Counted from the first letter of the stretch, positions 17,894 through 27,110 are shown. The stretch: 64,000 bases of DNA from Aquificota bacterium (GCA_015486015.1 WFSL01000022.1:1-64000), one strand, 5' to 3'. Notes: generated from the sequence alone by a model not told the origin. Numbers and translations are program-made.

Positions 17894-18928
17894 TTATCCT
17901 TTTGTCTTTTCTGGCGTTTCTTGTTTCTCTTCTTTCATGATCTCCTTAAAGGTCTTCCCCTCCTTCAACATCTCCACGATCTTCTTCATCCTGGCCAGCC
18001 TTTCAGAGGTAAGGGGATGATCCGAGAGGTAACTCTTCCTGCCGCTCTCCGGGAGCACTGTAGCCAGTCTCAGCCAGGCATCCACCGCCTTCTTCACATC
18101 ATACCCCGCTTGGTAGGCGAACATCATCCCAAAGAAGTCTGCCTCCCTCTCCTGATCCCGAGAGAACTTCAGAAAGGCAAAGGAGGCTGCTGTCCTGTAT
18201 GCCTCGTATCCAGGCCTGCCCCCAAGGGAACTTGCAACAACACCCAGTATACCATACACGAAAGAGAGGGCCTCCCGTTTCTTCAGATGGCCCCTCTTCA
18301 AATGGCCGAGTTCATGGCCAATCACGATGGCCAACTCGTCGTCGTCGGGGAGGGTACGACACATGGCTGTAGTAACATAGAGGTTGTTGCCAGGGGTCAC
18401 CCAGGCATTTATCACCATACTGTCCACTATGTGAAAGCACACAGGCGTCGTCTTGATTGTCTCAGGCTTTACCTTAATCTTCTTGCCGTTCATAAGAAGC
18501 AGCGTAAAGGGCTTTCCCACTTTTGCTGAGACGTTTCCCTGCTTAGGATCCAAGATATCGAAGACCTTTACCCCATGATGCCTGTAGTACGGAGGGACGT
18601 AAACGATCAGGTAACCCCTTTTGGGTAGGATCACCTTTTCGGCACGATAAAAGGCCTCCCTCTCGTCCTTGTCCAGCCCCTCCAAGTTGACAGCCTTTAT
18701 CCCCACATAAGGATAGCTCTTCCCAGAAGGGTCCTTAATATGCTCCAGTATCCTGGTCATTATGTCACCCACCCTCTGCTGACAGGCAAGATAGGTCCTG
18801 ATCTTACGTTCAAGGATCTCCACCCTGGCCAGTCTCTGCTCCTCCTTGGAGACAGGGGGACCAGTCACAGTGGCACATGCTGTCAATAAGAGGGCAAAGA
18901 CTACTATGCATCTCTTCAGATATCTCAT
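17894..18928 (-). CDS. M48-family metalloprotease, lipoprotein
   Basis: A 344-residue periplasmic or outer-membrane-anchored zinc peptidase. The N-terminus MRYLKRCIVVFALLLTAC carries a lipobox (LTAC) so the mature protein would start at Cys18. The metal motif HELGHLKRGH sits near residue 205 and the third ligand in DQEREADFFGM near residue 262. The sequence TTAMCRTLPDDDELAIVIGHE is typical of LoiP/YcaL/BepA-like M48 proteins that clear misfolded outer-membrane components. The N-terminal half is less conserved. The C-terminus is lysine/glutamate rich. Confidence 0.9.
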   Translation of the reverse strand: MRYLKRCIVVFALLLTACATVTGPPVSKEEQRLARVEILERKIRTYLACQQRVGDIMTRILEHIKDPSGKSYPYVGIKAVNLEGLDKDEREAFYRAEKVILPKRGYLIVYVPPYYRHHGVKVFDILDPKQGNVSAKVGKPFTLLLMNGKKIKVKPETIKTTPVCFHIVDSMVINAWVTPGNNLYVTTAMCRTLPDDDELAIVIGHELGHLKRGHLKKREALSFVYGILGVVASSLGGRPGYEAYRTAASFAFLKFSRDQEREADFFGMMFAYQAGYDVKKAVDAWLRLATVLPESGRKSYLSDHPLTSERLARMKKIVEMLKEGKTFKEIMKEEKQETPEKTKG

Positions 18929-18956
18929 GTTTTCCCCTTCCTTGGGACCCAGACTT

Positions 18957-19014
18957 CCTTATAACACTCTCCTTCACCAATCTCCAGAGTAGCCAGGGTT
19001 TGCCTTATAACACT
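18957..19014. repeat. Two exact 12-base direct repeats in the M48 / NFACT divergent region
   Basis: CCTTATAACACT occurs at 18957-18968 and again at 19003-19014, 46 bases apart. Read on the minus strand each copy contains AGTGTTATAAGG, so each could hold a -10-like TTATAA for the M48 gene. They may be paired regulator sites or duplicate promoters; the function is unknown. Confidence 0.6.
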
Positions 19015-19035
19015 TTACCTTTTAGACTGGTTTTA

Positions 19036-20706
19036 ATGGACTACTTCCTCTTGCGTTCGGTGACCAATGCCCTGAGTTCCCTGCTCCCCGGAACCAGGGT
19101 AAGGCGGGTGCTCCAGACCATCCCCTTAGGGGTGGAGCTGGACTTGGGAGGTGGCCTCCTCTTCTTTGCCTTAGATCCAGGGATGGCAGGGGCCTACTGG
19201 TTCAGTCGAGCCCCCGCTCCCGCTGAGAGGGGTCACTTTGCCCGCTACTTAGAGGGCCTCTTGAGAGGTGCAATGGTGAAAAGGGTCTTGCAGGTTCCAA
19301 GAGAGAGGATCCTCCACTTAGAGCTTGCGAAGCGGGATTTTGTGGGTCAGGAGGATGTGTACACCCTAATTGCAGAGATCATGGGCCGTCGTTCCAATCT
19401 CATAGTGCTGGACAAGGAGGGTCGCATCTTGGAGGCAGCCAAGCGGGTATATAGGAACATGAGCCGGGTAAGGGAGGTGCTGCCTGGCAGGCCATATACA
19501 CCACCGCCACCCCATAACCGGCTGGATCCATTCATCTTAAAAAGAGAGGCCTTTCTGGAACTCCTCACCGAGGGGGCCACTCCACTGGATGCCTTAGCCC
19601 ATCACACCCTCTTCCCCTCCTATGCCCTTAAGGAGATGGCTTTCAGGCTTGGTCATGGTGCCCAAGGGCCTTCAACTCTCTTGAGGTGCTGGGAGGTGTG
19701 GAGGGGAATGACAGAAGAAATAGAGAAAGGGGAAGGTTTTCTCTATCGGAGGGAAGGGAGAGCCTTTGGGGTTTACCCCCTGCCCCTTCACCACATGGGA
19801 GAGGGGGAGAGAGGCCCCATACTCTCTATCTTAGAGCTCTTCGCCAGGGAGATGTGGGAAAACCAGGCCACAAATGGGCTCCGGTCTAAGCTCTCAAAGG
19901 TGGTAAGGGGGGAGCTGAAGAAGGTGACAAGGACCCTCTCCCTTTTAAAGCAGGAGGAGCGGGTCGCCCAGGATGCAGACCTTTACAGGAAGTGGGGAGA
20001 GACCCTCCTAATCCACCTATCCCGCATCCCCCCCGGGGGACAGGAAGTGGAGGTGGAAGACCCATACAACCCCAAAGAGACGCTGAGGATACCCATACCC
20101 ACTGGTCTCAAACCTTCCAAGGCTGCGCAAGAGTACTTCCGTCGGTACTCCAAGCTCAAGCGAAAGGCCAAGGCTGTTACAATCCGCAAAGAAGAACTGG
20201 AGACCCGCCGCCGCTACTTGGAGGAACTGGATTGGCTTTTAGGATCAGCCCCAGACTTGAGGGAGCTTGAACTTATGAGGGAGGAACTGGTAGAACAGGG
20301 CCTCATCAAGGGAGAAAAACCCAAAAAATCCAATGTATTACCATATCGGGTCTTTCGCTCCTCTCGAGGCAATACTATTCTGGTGGGTCGCCACCCTCGG
20401 GGCAATGAGGAGGTGACCTTCAGGCGCTCCGACCGGCGGGATCTCTGGTTTCATGTGAGGGGGTACCCCGGCGCCCATGTGATCCTCAAAAATCCTCAAC
20501 CCTCCAACGAAGAGATCCAAGAAGCGGCAACCCTGGCGGCTTACTTCAGCAAGGCCCGCCAAGCCCCAGCGGTAGAGGTGGATTATACCCAACGACGCCA
20601 TGTGAGGAAGATCCCCAAGGCCGCTCCAGGTCTGGTCACCTATACGGACTTCTCTACCATACGGGTAAAACCCCAGATGCCACCCGAGGTAACAGAGACC
20701 TCTTGA
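19036..20706 (+). CDS. rqcH: NFACT-family ribosome quality control protein (RqcH/Rqc2-like)
   Basis: Binds stalled 50S subunits and, in Bacillus, directs C-terminal alanine tailing of nascent chains. 556 residues. The NFACT-N domain shows MDYFLLRSVTNALSSLLPGTRV and AEIMGRRSNLIVLDKEGRIL; a middle helical/coiled-coil part follows (KLSKVVRGELKKVTRTLSLLK); the C-terminal NFACT-R domain has RVFRSSRGNTILVGRHPRGNEE and DLWFHVRGYPGAHVIL. ATG at 19036 matches the family start; the upstream open frame is not conserved. Older annotations call this a fibronectin-binding protein. No NFACT-C domain is present, as usual in bacteria. Confidence 0.9.
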   Translation: MDYFLLRSVTNALSSLLPGTRVRRVLQTIPLGVELDLGGGLLFFALDPGMAGAYWFSRAPAPAERGHFARYLEGLLRGAMVKRVLQVPRERILHLELAKRDFVGQEDVYTLIAEIMGRRSNLIVLDKEGRILEAAKRVYRNMSRVREVLPGRPYTPPPPHNRLDPFILKREAFLELLTEGATPLDALAHHTLFPSYALKEMAFRLGHGAQGPSTLLRCWEVWRGMTEEIEKGEGFLYRREGRAFGVYPLPLHHMGEGERGPILSILELFAREMWENQATNGLRSKLSKVVRGELKKVTRTLSLLKQEERVAQDADLYRKWGETLLIHLSRIPPGGQEVEVEDPYNPKETLRIPIPTGLKPSKAAQEYFRRYSKLKRKAKAVTIRKEELETRRRYLEELDWLLGSAPDLRELELMREELVEQGLIKGEKPKKSNVLPYRVFRSSRGNTILVGRHPRGNEEVTFRRSDRRDLWFHVRGYPGAHVILKNPQPSNEEIQEAATLAAYFSKARQAPAVEVDYTQRRHVRKIPKAAPGLVTYTDFSTIRVKPQMPPEVTETS

Positions 20707-20766
20707 AAATGTTGACCTGAGGAGTATGCTCACTGAACACACCATACTTGATGGAGGCGGCTAAGG

Positions 20767-21984
20767 GTGATGATGCTAAAGAGGGAGTTTTTAAGGATCA
20801 AGAGGCTTCCCCCCTATGTGTTTGCCATAGTGAATGACCTAAAGTACAAGGCCCGCCGTAGGGGTGAAGACATCATAGATTTGGGGATGGGAAATCCAGA
20901 CATTCCCACTCCGAAACATATCGTTCAGAAGCTGGTGGACGCAGCCCAGAATCCACGCAACTATCGGTATTCCAGTTCCAGGGGTATACTCAAGCTCAGG
21001 GAAGCAATCTGCAATTGGTACAAGCGGAAGTTTGATGTGGATCTGGATCCTGAAACAGAGGCCATTGTCACCATAGGAGCCAAGGAGGGAATCGCCCACT
21101 TCACCCTGGCGGCCATACGTCCGGGGGATGTGGCTATGGTGCCTACCCCCACCTACCCTATACACGCTTACTCTGTAGTAATTGCTGGTGGAGACCTCAG
21201 GAGCGTGCCTCTGGTAAATGGTACAGACTTCTTTGACAGCCTCATGAAGGCCGTACGCCAGACCTGGCCTACACCTGAGATGCTCATCCTCAGCTTTCCC
21301 CACAATCCCACCACCAAGGCAGTGGATATAGAGTTTTTCCACAAGGTAATAGACTTTGCCAGGGAACATAATATAATCGTAGCCCACGACTTCGCCTATG
21401 CAGAACTCACCTTCGACGGGTATCAACCCCCCTCCGTACTCCAGATTCCTGGGGCCAAGGAGGTGGCTGTAGAATTCTACTCCCTCTCCAAGTCTTACTC
21501 TATGCCTGGATGGCGGGTGGGATTTATGGTGGGGAATCCTATCCTTGTGGAAGCCCTGGCCAAACTCAAGAGTTACTACGACTATGGGATATTCCAGCCC
21601 ATCCAGATTGCCGCCATTGTGGCCCTGAATGGTCCCCAGGATTGTGTCCGAGAGATAGTGGAAACATACAAAAGGAGGAGGGACACTCTGGTAGAGGGAC
21701 TCAACCGCATAGGCTGGGAGGTGGAGAAACCCAAGGGTACCATGTTTGTGTGGGCTGAGATCCCAGATGAGTACAAACATATGGGTTCCTTGGAGTTCGC
21801 CAAGTTCCTACTGAAGGAGGGGAAGGTAGCAGTATCCCCAGGCATTGGCTTCGGGTACAATGCAGACCACTATGTCCGCTTTGCCCTGGTAGAGAATGAG
21901 CAGCGGATCCGACAGGCCCTGAAGAATATGAAGAGGGCCTTAACCCTTGGGGAGAGGAAAAAGTGCGTAGCCGCATCGGGATAG
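20767..21984 (+). CDS. alaC: Class I aminotransferase, AlaC-like
   Basis: A 405-residue PLP enzyme of the alanine/glutamate-pyruvate type (AlaC, YfdZ), related to LL-diaminopimelate aminotransferase. Visible: [31 protein letters not shown] at the start, [12 protein letters not shown], and the PLP lysine in [16 protein letters not shown] near residue 242, with C-terminal arginine in [16 protein letters not shown] at 20767 follows GGAGG by 8 bases; ATG at 20770 is equally possible. It overlaps the homoserine dehydrogenase gene, which fits a role in aspartate-family or alanine metabolism. Confidence 0.88.
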   Translation: MMMLKREFLRIKRLPPYVFAIVNDLKYKARRRGEDIIDLGMGNPDIPTPKHIVQKLVDAAQNPRNYRYSSSRGILKLREAICNWYKRKFDVDLDPETEAIVTIGAKEGIAHFTLAAIRPGDVAMVPTPTYPIHAYSVVIAGGDLRSVPLVNGTDFFDSLMKAVRQTWPTPEMLILSFPHNPTTKAVDIEFFHKVIDFAREHNIIVAHDFAYAELTFDGYQPPSVLQIPGAKEVAVEFYSLSKSYSMPGWRVGFMVGNPILVEALAKLKSYYDYGIFQPIQIAAIVALNGPQDCVREIVETYKRRRDTLVEGLNRIGWEVEKPKGTMFVWAEIPDEYKHMGSLEFAKFLLKEGKVAVSPGIGFGYNADHYVRFALVENEQRIRQALKNMKRALTLGERKKCVAASG

Positions 21985-23276
21985 GTCTTATAGGTTTTGG
22001 CACCATAGGCACGGGGGTGGTGAAGCTCCTATCTCAGCATCAGGGATTACTAAGGGAGAGGGTGGGGGTGCCGTTAGAGCTCGTGAAGATTGCCGACATA
22101 GACCTTGAGCGCCCCAGGGGTGTGAAGGTGAAGCCAGGATCTCTCACAAGGGAGGCCACCGAGGTGATTCACCATCCAGGAGTAGACGTGGTGATCGAAC
22201 TCATAGGGGGGATAGAACCTGCCAAGGGGTTTATCTTGGAAGCCCTCCGCGCAGGCAAACCGGTGGTCACAGCCAACAAGGCCCTGTTGGCCCAGGAAGG
22301 GAGAGAGATCTTGGATGTCCTGCGGGAGACCAATCAGGAGCTGGGATTCGAGGCGAGTGTTGGGGGGGGGATACCTATCGTCAAGGCCATGAGGGAGGGG
22401 CTCGTAGCTAACAGTTACAAGTACATATATGGGATCATCAATGGGACTTCTAACTATGTGCTCACCATGATGGAGACAGAGGGGCTCTCCTTTCAGGAGG
22501 CCCTGACAGACGCCCAAGCCAAGGGATATGCCGAGGCTGACCCTGCCTTAGACATCTCGGGCGTGGATGCCGCTCATAAGGCCGCCATCTTGGCTACCAT
22601 GGCATTTGGGAGATACTTTTCCCTATCGGAAGTGTACGTGGAAGGTTTAGAAGGGATGGACTTGAGGGACATCAGGTATGCCAAGGAACTCGGCTACCGG
22701 GTGAAGCTCCTCGCCCTCATCAAGGGGGGACCACAGGTAGAGATACGGGTACACCCTACCCTGATCCCATCGGATCACTCCCTCGCCAAGGTAGATGGGG
22801 TATTCAATGCTATCTATATCGAAGGTGATGCTGTTGGCCCCACTATGTTCTATGGCCAGGGGGCCGGAGAAATGCCCACCGCCAGCGCAGTGGTGGCAGA
22901 TATAGTGGATATAGCCAGGGACCTGCTGAAGGGGGTGAGGAGGAGGGTGCCCCCGTTCTCATATGAGAATCTGGAGAGAGATGTACAGGTAAAGCCCATG
23001 GATGAGGTGGTGACCAGGTACTACATGCGCTTTACAGCCCAAGACAGGCCTGGAGTCCTCTCCAAGATCTCCGGGATCCTGGCAAAGAGGGGGATATCTA
23101 TTGAATCCGTAATCCAGAAAGGGCGCAGGGAGAGAGGCACAGTTCCTGTGGTGATGATGACCCATGAGGCCAAGGAAAGGGATGTGCGGCTTGCCCTTAG
23201 TGAGATAGACAATCTGGAGGTAATAGGGGGGAAGACGGTCCTCCTCAGGGTAGAGGACGGCAGAAGAAGGTGCTAA
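21963..23276 (+). CDS. hom: Homoserine dehydrogenase with ACT domain
   Basis: Reduces aspartate semialdehyde to homoserine for threonine and methionine. 437 residues: NAD(P)-binding [16 protein letters not shown] at the N-terminus, [10 protein letters not shown], the catalytic block [12 protein letters not shown] and [18 protein letters not shown], then a C-terminal ACT domain ([19 protein letters not shown]) for feedback control, probably by threonine. GTG at 21963 overlaps the preceding aminotransferase by 22 bases. Confidence 0.96.
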   Translation: MRSRIGIGLIGFGTIGTGVVKLLSQHQGLLRERVGVPLELVKIADIDLERPRGVKVKPGSLTREATEVIHHPGVDVVIELIGGIEPAKGFILEALRAGKPVVTANKALLAQEGREILDVLRETNQELGFEASVGGGIPIVKAMREGLVANSYKYIYGIINGTSNYVLTMMETEGLSFQEALTDAQAKGYAEADPALDISGVDAAHKAAILATMAFGRYFSLSEVYVEGLEGMDLRDIRYAKELGYRVKLLALIKGGPQVEIRVHPTLIPSDHSLAKVDGVFNAIYIEGDAVGPTMFYGQGAGEMPTASAVVADIVDIARDLLKGVRRRVPPFSYENLERDVQVKPMDEVVTRYYMRFTAQDRPGVLSKISGILAKRGISIESVIQKGRRERGTVPVVMMTHEAKERDVRLALSEIDNLEVIGGKTVLLRVEDGRRRC

Positions 23277-23289
23277 AAGGGAGGCCTAT

Positions 23290-24492
23290 ATGCCAAAGTA
23301 CTTAGTGCTCTTGGGAGATGGGATGGCCGATGAGCCCCTAAGTACTTTAGGGGGGCGAACACCCCTTGAGGCAGCCTCCACACCCAATATGGATGCCCTT
23401 GCAAAGAGTGGGGTATGTGGTTGGGTGAGGACGGTACCACCTGGCATGCCCCCAGGCTCCGACGTGGCGAATCTCTCAGTATTGGGTTTCGACCCTAACA
23501 GATACTACACAGGTAGGGCTCCCCTCGAGGCTGCCAGCATGGGAATAGAGCTGTCCCCCCAGGATGTAGCCTACAGGTGCAATCTGGTGGCCATCAAAAA
23601 TGGCGTTATGGTGGATTACAGCGCCGGCCACATCACCTCTGAAGAGGCAAGGCAACTCATTGAGACCCTCAACGATGCCTTAGGGAATGGGGCTTTCCAC
23701 TTCTATCCCGGCGTGAGCTATAGGCACCTGATGGTCTGGAGGGGGGGAAGGGAGACCCCCCAAACTACCCCTCCTCACGACATCTCAGGCCAGCCCATCG
23801 AACCGTATCTCCCAACCGGAGACGGTGCAGAAGAGTTGAGGCACCTCATGCAGAGCTCCATAGAACTTTTGGCCCACCATCCAGTAAATGAAAGGAGGAT
23901 CATGGAAGGAAAGAGACCTGCCACCATGATATGGCTCTGGGGGCAGGGGAAGAGGCCTGTGCTACCCTCTTTCCGCGAGACATACGGCGTTGAGGGGGCG
24001 GTGGTATCTGCGGTGGATCTCGTGAGGGGGATTGCAGTACTTCTCGGCATGGAGCCTATCCAAGTCCCTGGTGCCACAGGTTACCTGGATACAAATTATG
24101 AAGGTAAGGGCCAAGCAGCCATGGACTTTCTGAGGTCATCGGGGGACTTCGTATATCTCCACATAGAGGCGCCAGACGAGGCGGGGCACCAGGGTGACGA
24201 GAAGGCCAAGATCAGGGCCATTGAGGATATAGATGCCAGGGTGCTTTCCACGATTCTAAGGGAAGCCCAGAGGTGGGAGGCACCCTTCAACATCCTTCTG
24301 CTTTGCGATCATCCTACCCCTATCTCTATAAAGACCCACTCCCCCGACCCCGTGCCCTTTGTGATCTGGAGGAGCAACAGGGAACAGTTAGGGGAGAGTG
24401 GGTACAACGAGGCCGCCTTGGCTCATCTCAAACCATACACCATCCAGCAGGGTCACAGGCTCATGTCCCTCTTTTTGGAACACAAAGGGTGA
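23290..24492 (+). CDS. apgM: Archaeal-type cofactor-independent phosphoglycerate mutase family; candidate homoserine kinase
   Basis: A 400-residue alkaline-phosphatase-superfamily protein: LLGDGMADEPLSTLGG at the N-terminus, the active serine loop PPGSDVANLSVLGFDP near residue 57, and metal ligands in EAPDEAGHQGDE and CDHPTPISIKTHSPDPVPF near the C-terminus. The family was named for 2,3-bisphosphoglycerate-independent phosphoglycerate mutase. Members encoded beside homoserine dehydrogenase have been proposed to act as homoserine kinase where thrB is absent. Here it follows hom by 13 bases, which supports that proposal; no thrB or thrC lies in the window. Both activities remain possible. Confidence 0.88.
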   Translation: MPKYLVLLGDGMADEPLSTLGGRTPLEAASTPNMDALAKSGVCGWVRTVPPGMPPGSDVANLSVLGFDPNRYYTGRAPLEAASMGIELSPQDVAYRCNLVAIKNGVMVDYSAGHITSEEARQLIETLNDALGNGAFHFYPGVSYRHLMVWRGGRETPQTTPPHDISGQPIEPYLPTGDGAEELRHLMQSSIELLAHHPVNERRIMEGKRPATMIWLWGQGKRPVLPSFRETYGVEGAVVSAVDLVRGIAVLLGMEPIQVPGATGYLDTNYEGKGQAAMDFLRSSGDFVYLHIEAPDEAGHQGDEKAKIRAIEDIDARVLSTILREAQRWEAPFNILLLCDHPTPISIKTHSPDPVPFVIWRSNREQLGESGYNEAALAHLKPYTIQQGHRLMSLFLEHKG

Positions 24493-24549
24493 CAGAACCG
24501 CTAAATGGCCTGAGCCCAGCAACAAATCCTGCGCCGGGTGGCCCAGTCC

Positions 24550-24578
24550 TTGACAAAGGGGGCTCGGCGGGAAATACT
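24550..24578 (+). promoter_or_regulatory. Sigma70-type promoter for tRNA-Met
   Basis: Perfect TTGACA, a 17-base spacer and AATACT end 12 bases before the tRNA. A TTATCCACA nonamer lies between the -10 and the tRNA at 24581-24589. Confidence 0.7.
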
Positions 24579-24590
24579 AATTATCCACAA

Positions 24591-24664
24591 GGGCCCGTAG
24601 CTCAGTTGGTGAGAGCCACCGGCTCATAACCGGAAGGTCCCAGGTTCGAGTCCTGGCGGGCCCA
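24591..24664 (+). tRNA. tRNA-Met (anticodon CAT; isotype Ile2 not excluded)
   Basis: A 74-base cloverleaf with acceptor GGGCCCG pairing with CGGGCCC and discriminator A; the CCA tail is not encoded. Loop CTCATAA gives anticodon CAT. The T arm CCAGG-TTCGAGT-CCTGG is perfect. The top pair of the anticodon stem is an A-A mismatch (ACCGG/CCGGA). The acceptor start lacks the C-A mismatch of initiator tRNA, so it is elongator Met or lysidine-type Ile. Confidence 0.88.
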
Positions 24665-24723
24665 TTTGATCTCGCTCTCAGGGGCAGAAATGAAGAATTG
24701 TTATGCTAAAAGGGTGCTCCAAG

Positions 24724-24761
24724 GAAGGGGGGGATATGCCTCTGGTATATCCCCCCTTCTT
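24724..24761 (+). terminator. Hairpin terminator after tRNA-Met
   Basis: The arms GAAGGGGGGGATAT and ATATCCCCCCTTC form a very GC-rich stem with one bulged G around the loop GCCTCTGGT, followed by TTAGTA. It lies 60 bases after the tRNA and 9 bases before nif3. Confidence 0.65.
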
Positions 24762-24769
24762 AGTAGGCC

Positions 24770-25564
24770 ATGATCTTAGAGGAGGTCCTGTCCCTTTTAG
24801 ATCAGATAGCCCCCTTCTCCCTTGCCCTCCCCTGGGACAACTCTGGCCTCCAGATTGGAGACCCCCATCAAGAGATCTCCTCGGTTTACTTAGCCTTAGA
24901 GGCAAGCCACAGGGTGATAGACAGTGCCAAACAGTCAGGGGCCCAGCTCATCGTCACCCATCACCCCCTCCTATTTGAGCCGGTGAAGTCCATCGTTCGG
25001 AGGGGATATCCTGGTCCCCTCATCTACCGGCTCATAGAGTCACGCATAGCCCTGGTGGCCATGCATACCAACTGGGATGCTGCCCCAACGGGGCTCTCCC
25101 ACGCCTTGGCCCAGAAGATAGAGCTAAGGGAGGTTAGGATCTTAGAGCCCACACATGGAGGTGATGCAGGTATAGGAAGGGTAGGCGTCCTCCTGAGGCC
25201 CATCACCCTCCAAAGGCTTGCCAAAAGGCTTATGGAGGAACTTCCTGCCCCCTGGGCCCGATTGGTGGGGGATCCGCAGGCAAAGGTGCAGCGCATAGCC
25301 GTCTGCCCTGGATCGGGAGGAGACCTCTGGAGAAAGGCCCAGGAGGCAGGCGCCCAGTTGCTTGTAACAGGGGACATTAGACACCATCAGGCCCGAGAGG
25401 CCCAGGAATCAGGGATGAACCTCTTGGACATGGGCCATTTTGCTACAGAGGCCTGGGGGATGAAGGTGCTCAAACACAAGATAGAGAAGGTGGCTCCTAA
25501 GCTCAGGGTGGAGTTGGACAACACCCTAAGGGACCCCTTCACCACATACACCAAAGGAGGGTAA
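24770..25564 (+). CDS. Nif3-like dinuclear metal centre protein (DUF34)
   Basis: A 264-residue member of the NIF3/YbgI/YqfO family, which binds two metal ions and has been linked to GTP cyclohydrolase-like or metal-insertion roles. Metal ligands are visible in VTHHPLLFEP near residue 65, MHTNWDAAPTG near residue 98, and DMGHFATEAWG near the C-terminus. Begins just after the tRNA-Met terminator and is followed after 1 base by the zinc-ribbon gene, a pairing often seen in Desulfobacterota and other bacteria. Confidence 0.92.
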   Translation: MILEEVLSLLDQIAPFSLALPWDNSGLQIGDPHQEISSVYLALEASHRVIDSAKQSGAQLIVTHHPLLFEPVKSIVRRGYPGPLIYRLIESRIALVAMHTNWDAAPTGLSHALAQKIELREVRILEPTHGGDAGIGRVGVLLRPITLQRLAKRLMEELPAPWARLVGDPQAKVQRIAVCPGSGGDLWRKAQEAGAQLLVTGDIRHHQAREAQESGMNLLDMGHFATEAWGMKVLKHKIEKVAPKLRVELDNTLRDPFTTYTKGG

Positions 25565-25565
25565 G

Positions 25566-26273
25566 GTGAGGGAAGAGGTGAGGCTTTTGGTAAAGCTCCA
25601 AGCATTGGACACGTGGATAGAGGAGGCAGAAAGGCTGAAGGTTTCTCTTCCCCAGCAGATCCAGAAGGAGACAAGGGCCTTAGAAAAAGCCAAAGAGCAT
25701 TTAGGAGGACTCCAAGGAGAACTCAGGGCCCTGGAACTTGAGCGCAGAAGCAAGGAAAGGGAGATCAATGAGATCGGAGAAAAGGTGGGGGAGAAGAAGG
25801 CCAAGCTCTTTCAGGCCAAGAGTAATGAAGAATACGCCGCCATCACTAAGGAGATAGAGATGCTCAAAGAGAAGATCAGCCAACTGGAGGACGAGGTAAT
25901 CCTCCTCCTGGATCGGATAGAAGAGGTAAAGATGATGGAGCAAGGGGCAAGGGAGGAGGTGAAGGAGAAGGAGCGGCGCCTCCAGGCTGCACAGGCTGAG
26001 GCAGAGAGACAACTTCAAGAGACGGAGAAGAATCTTCAGGAACGGAGGAAGGAACGGGAAGAGATCTCCCACCGGTTGGCCCGTCGCACCTACCAGCTAT
26101 ACGAGAAGGTGAGGAAAAACAGGGGCAACGCTGTAGTTCAGGCCCAAAATTATACCTGTCAAGGTTGCCACATGGAAATCCCCCCCCAGACCTTCTTAGA
26201 GGTAAGAAAGGGGGAAACCCTTATCCAATGCCCTTTTTGCAATCGGATCCTTTACTACTGGGAGGAGAATTGA
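25566..26273 (+). CDS. Coiled-coil protein with C4-type zinc ribbon (DUF164/YbgI-neighbour family)
   Basis: A 235-residue protein. Residues about 5-180 are an almost continuous charged coiled coil (heptads of Leu with Glu/Lys), followed by a zinc ribbon: CQGCHMEIP near residue 199 and CPFCNRILYY near residue 223. Members of this family are predicted to bind nucleic acid; the role is not settled. GTG at 25566 is one base after the nif3 stop. Its 3' end provides the GGAGG and TTG start of rnhA. Confidence 0.88.
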   Translation: MREEVRLLVKLQALDTWIEEAERLKVSLPQQIQKETRALEKAKEHLGGLQGELRALELERRSKEREINEIGEKVGEKKAKLFQAKSNEEYAAITKEIEMLKEKISQLEDEVILLLDRIEEVKMMEQGAREEVKEKERRLQAAQAEAERQLQETEKNLQERRKEREEISHRLARRTYQLYEKVRKNRGNAVVQAQNYTCQGCHMEIPPQTFLEVRKGETLIQCPFCNRILYYWEEN

Positions 26274-26782
26274 CGAAGGATGTCCCGGCAAGAGGGCGAA
26301 AGAGGCCTCTCTACCGGCTTTTCATTGATGGGGCCTGCCGAGGCAACCCAGGCCCGGCAGCTTATGGTTGCATCCTCTACAAGGGGGACGAGGTGATGGT
26401 CGAGGGGAAGGGATATATAGGGAGGGGAACAAACAATTCTGCTGAGTACGCCGCCCTTATCAAGGGGCTGGAGCTGGCCTGGGAGGTAGGAGTGAGGGGA
26501 GAGATGGAGATATTTAGCGACTCTCAACTCATCGTAGGGCAGATGAGGGGGACTTACAAGGTTAGACACCCTCAGCTCCTCCCCTTACACCAAAGGGCCC
26601 GGGCCCTCTTGAAAAGATTCAAGGGAACCCGTATCTCTTATATAAGGCGAGGCCTAAACAGGGAGGCTGATCGGTTAGCAAACAGGGCCCTGGACGAGGC
26701 ATTGAAGAAGGCCGGGCAGCCGCCGGTGGGAGATTTTCCACTGGAGGAAAGTCCGGGCCCCGAAGGGCAGGACGCTGGGTAA
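26270..26782 (+). CDS. rnhA: Ribonuclease HI-family protein
   Basis: A 170-residue RNase H that degrades RNA in RNA-DNA hybrids. All four acidic residues of the active site are seen: FIDGACRGNPGP, NNSAEYAAL, IFSDSQLIVGQ and LNREADRLANRAL. TTG at 26270 is chosen because GGAGG lies 4 bases upstream, overlapping the zinc-ribbon gene stop (TTGA). The catalytic domain is complete by about residue 144. The last 26 residues (from KKAGQPPVGDF) are encoded by the first 79 bases of the RNase P RNA gene and so are constrained by that RNA. Confidence 0.9.
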   Translation: MTKDVPARGRKRPLYRLFIDGACRGNPGPAAYGCILYKGDEVMVEGKGYIGRGTNNSAEYAALIKGLELAWEVGVRGEMEIFSDSQLIVGQMRGTYKVRHPQLLPLHQRARALLKRFKGTRISYIRRGLNREADRLANRALDEALKKAGQPPVGDFPLEESPGPEGQDAG

Positions 26783-27110
26783 CACCCAGGTTCCGTGAGG
26801 AACGGAGAGTGCCACAGAGAGGAGAACGCCAGTTTCGGCCCGTCCACCCTAATGCAGGGGCAGGTGACGGGTGGTAAGAGGCTGGTAAGGGTGAAAGGGT
26901 GGGGTAAGAGCCCACCAGCAATCCAGGTGACTGGATTGGCTAGGTAAACCCCGTCTGGGGCAAGACCAAATAGGGGAGCGCGAAGGGTGGCCCGCCCGTT
27001 GCTCCCGGGTAGGTCGCTGGAGGCGTTGGGTAACCAGCGCCGTAGATGAATGGCTGCCCTCTACCCCAATGGGGTAGAGACAGAACCCGGCTTACAGGCC
27101 TTCTTCGGCC
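26704..27110 (+). ncRNA. rnpB: RNase P RNA, bacterial class A
   Basis: Catalytic RNA that trims tRNA 5' leaders. The ends pair as P1: GAAGAAGGCC at 26704 with GGCCTTCTTC at 27097. Conserved cores are GAGGAAAGTCCGGGC (26742 on), AGGGTGAAAGGGTGGGGTAAGAG-type P10-P11 sequence with CCCACCAGC, GGCAAGACCAAATAGGG, and the 3' core ACAGAACCCGGCTTA. The gene is complete at about 407 bases. Its first 79 bases overlap the 3' end of rnhA on the same strand. No clear U-tract terminator follows; a GGGGG/CCCCC hairpin lies near 27147-27163. Confidence 0.96.

Noticed and set aside
20839-21780. A 313-codon frame antisense to the AlaC-like gene
   Set aside because: Mirror of a conserved aminotransferase; no motif of its own.
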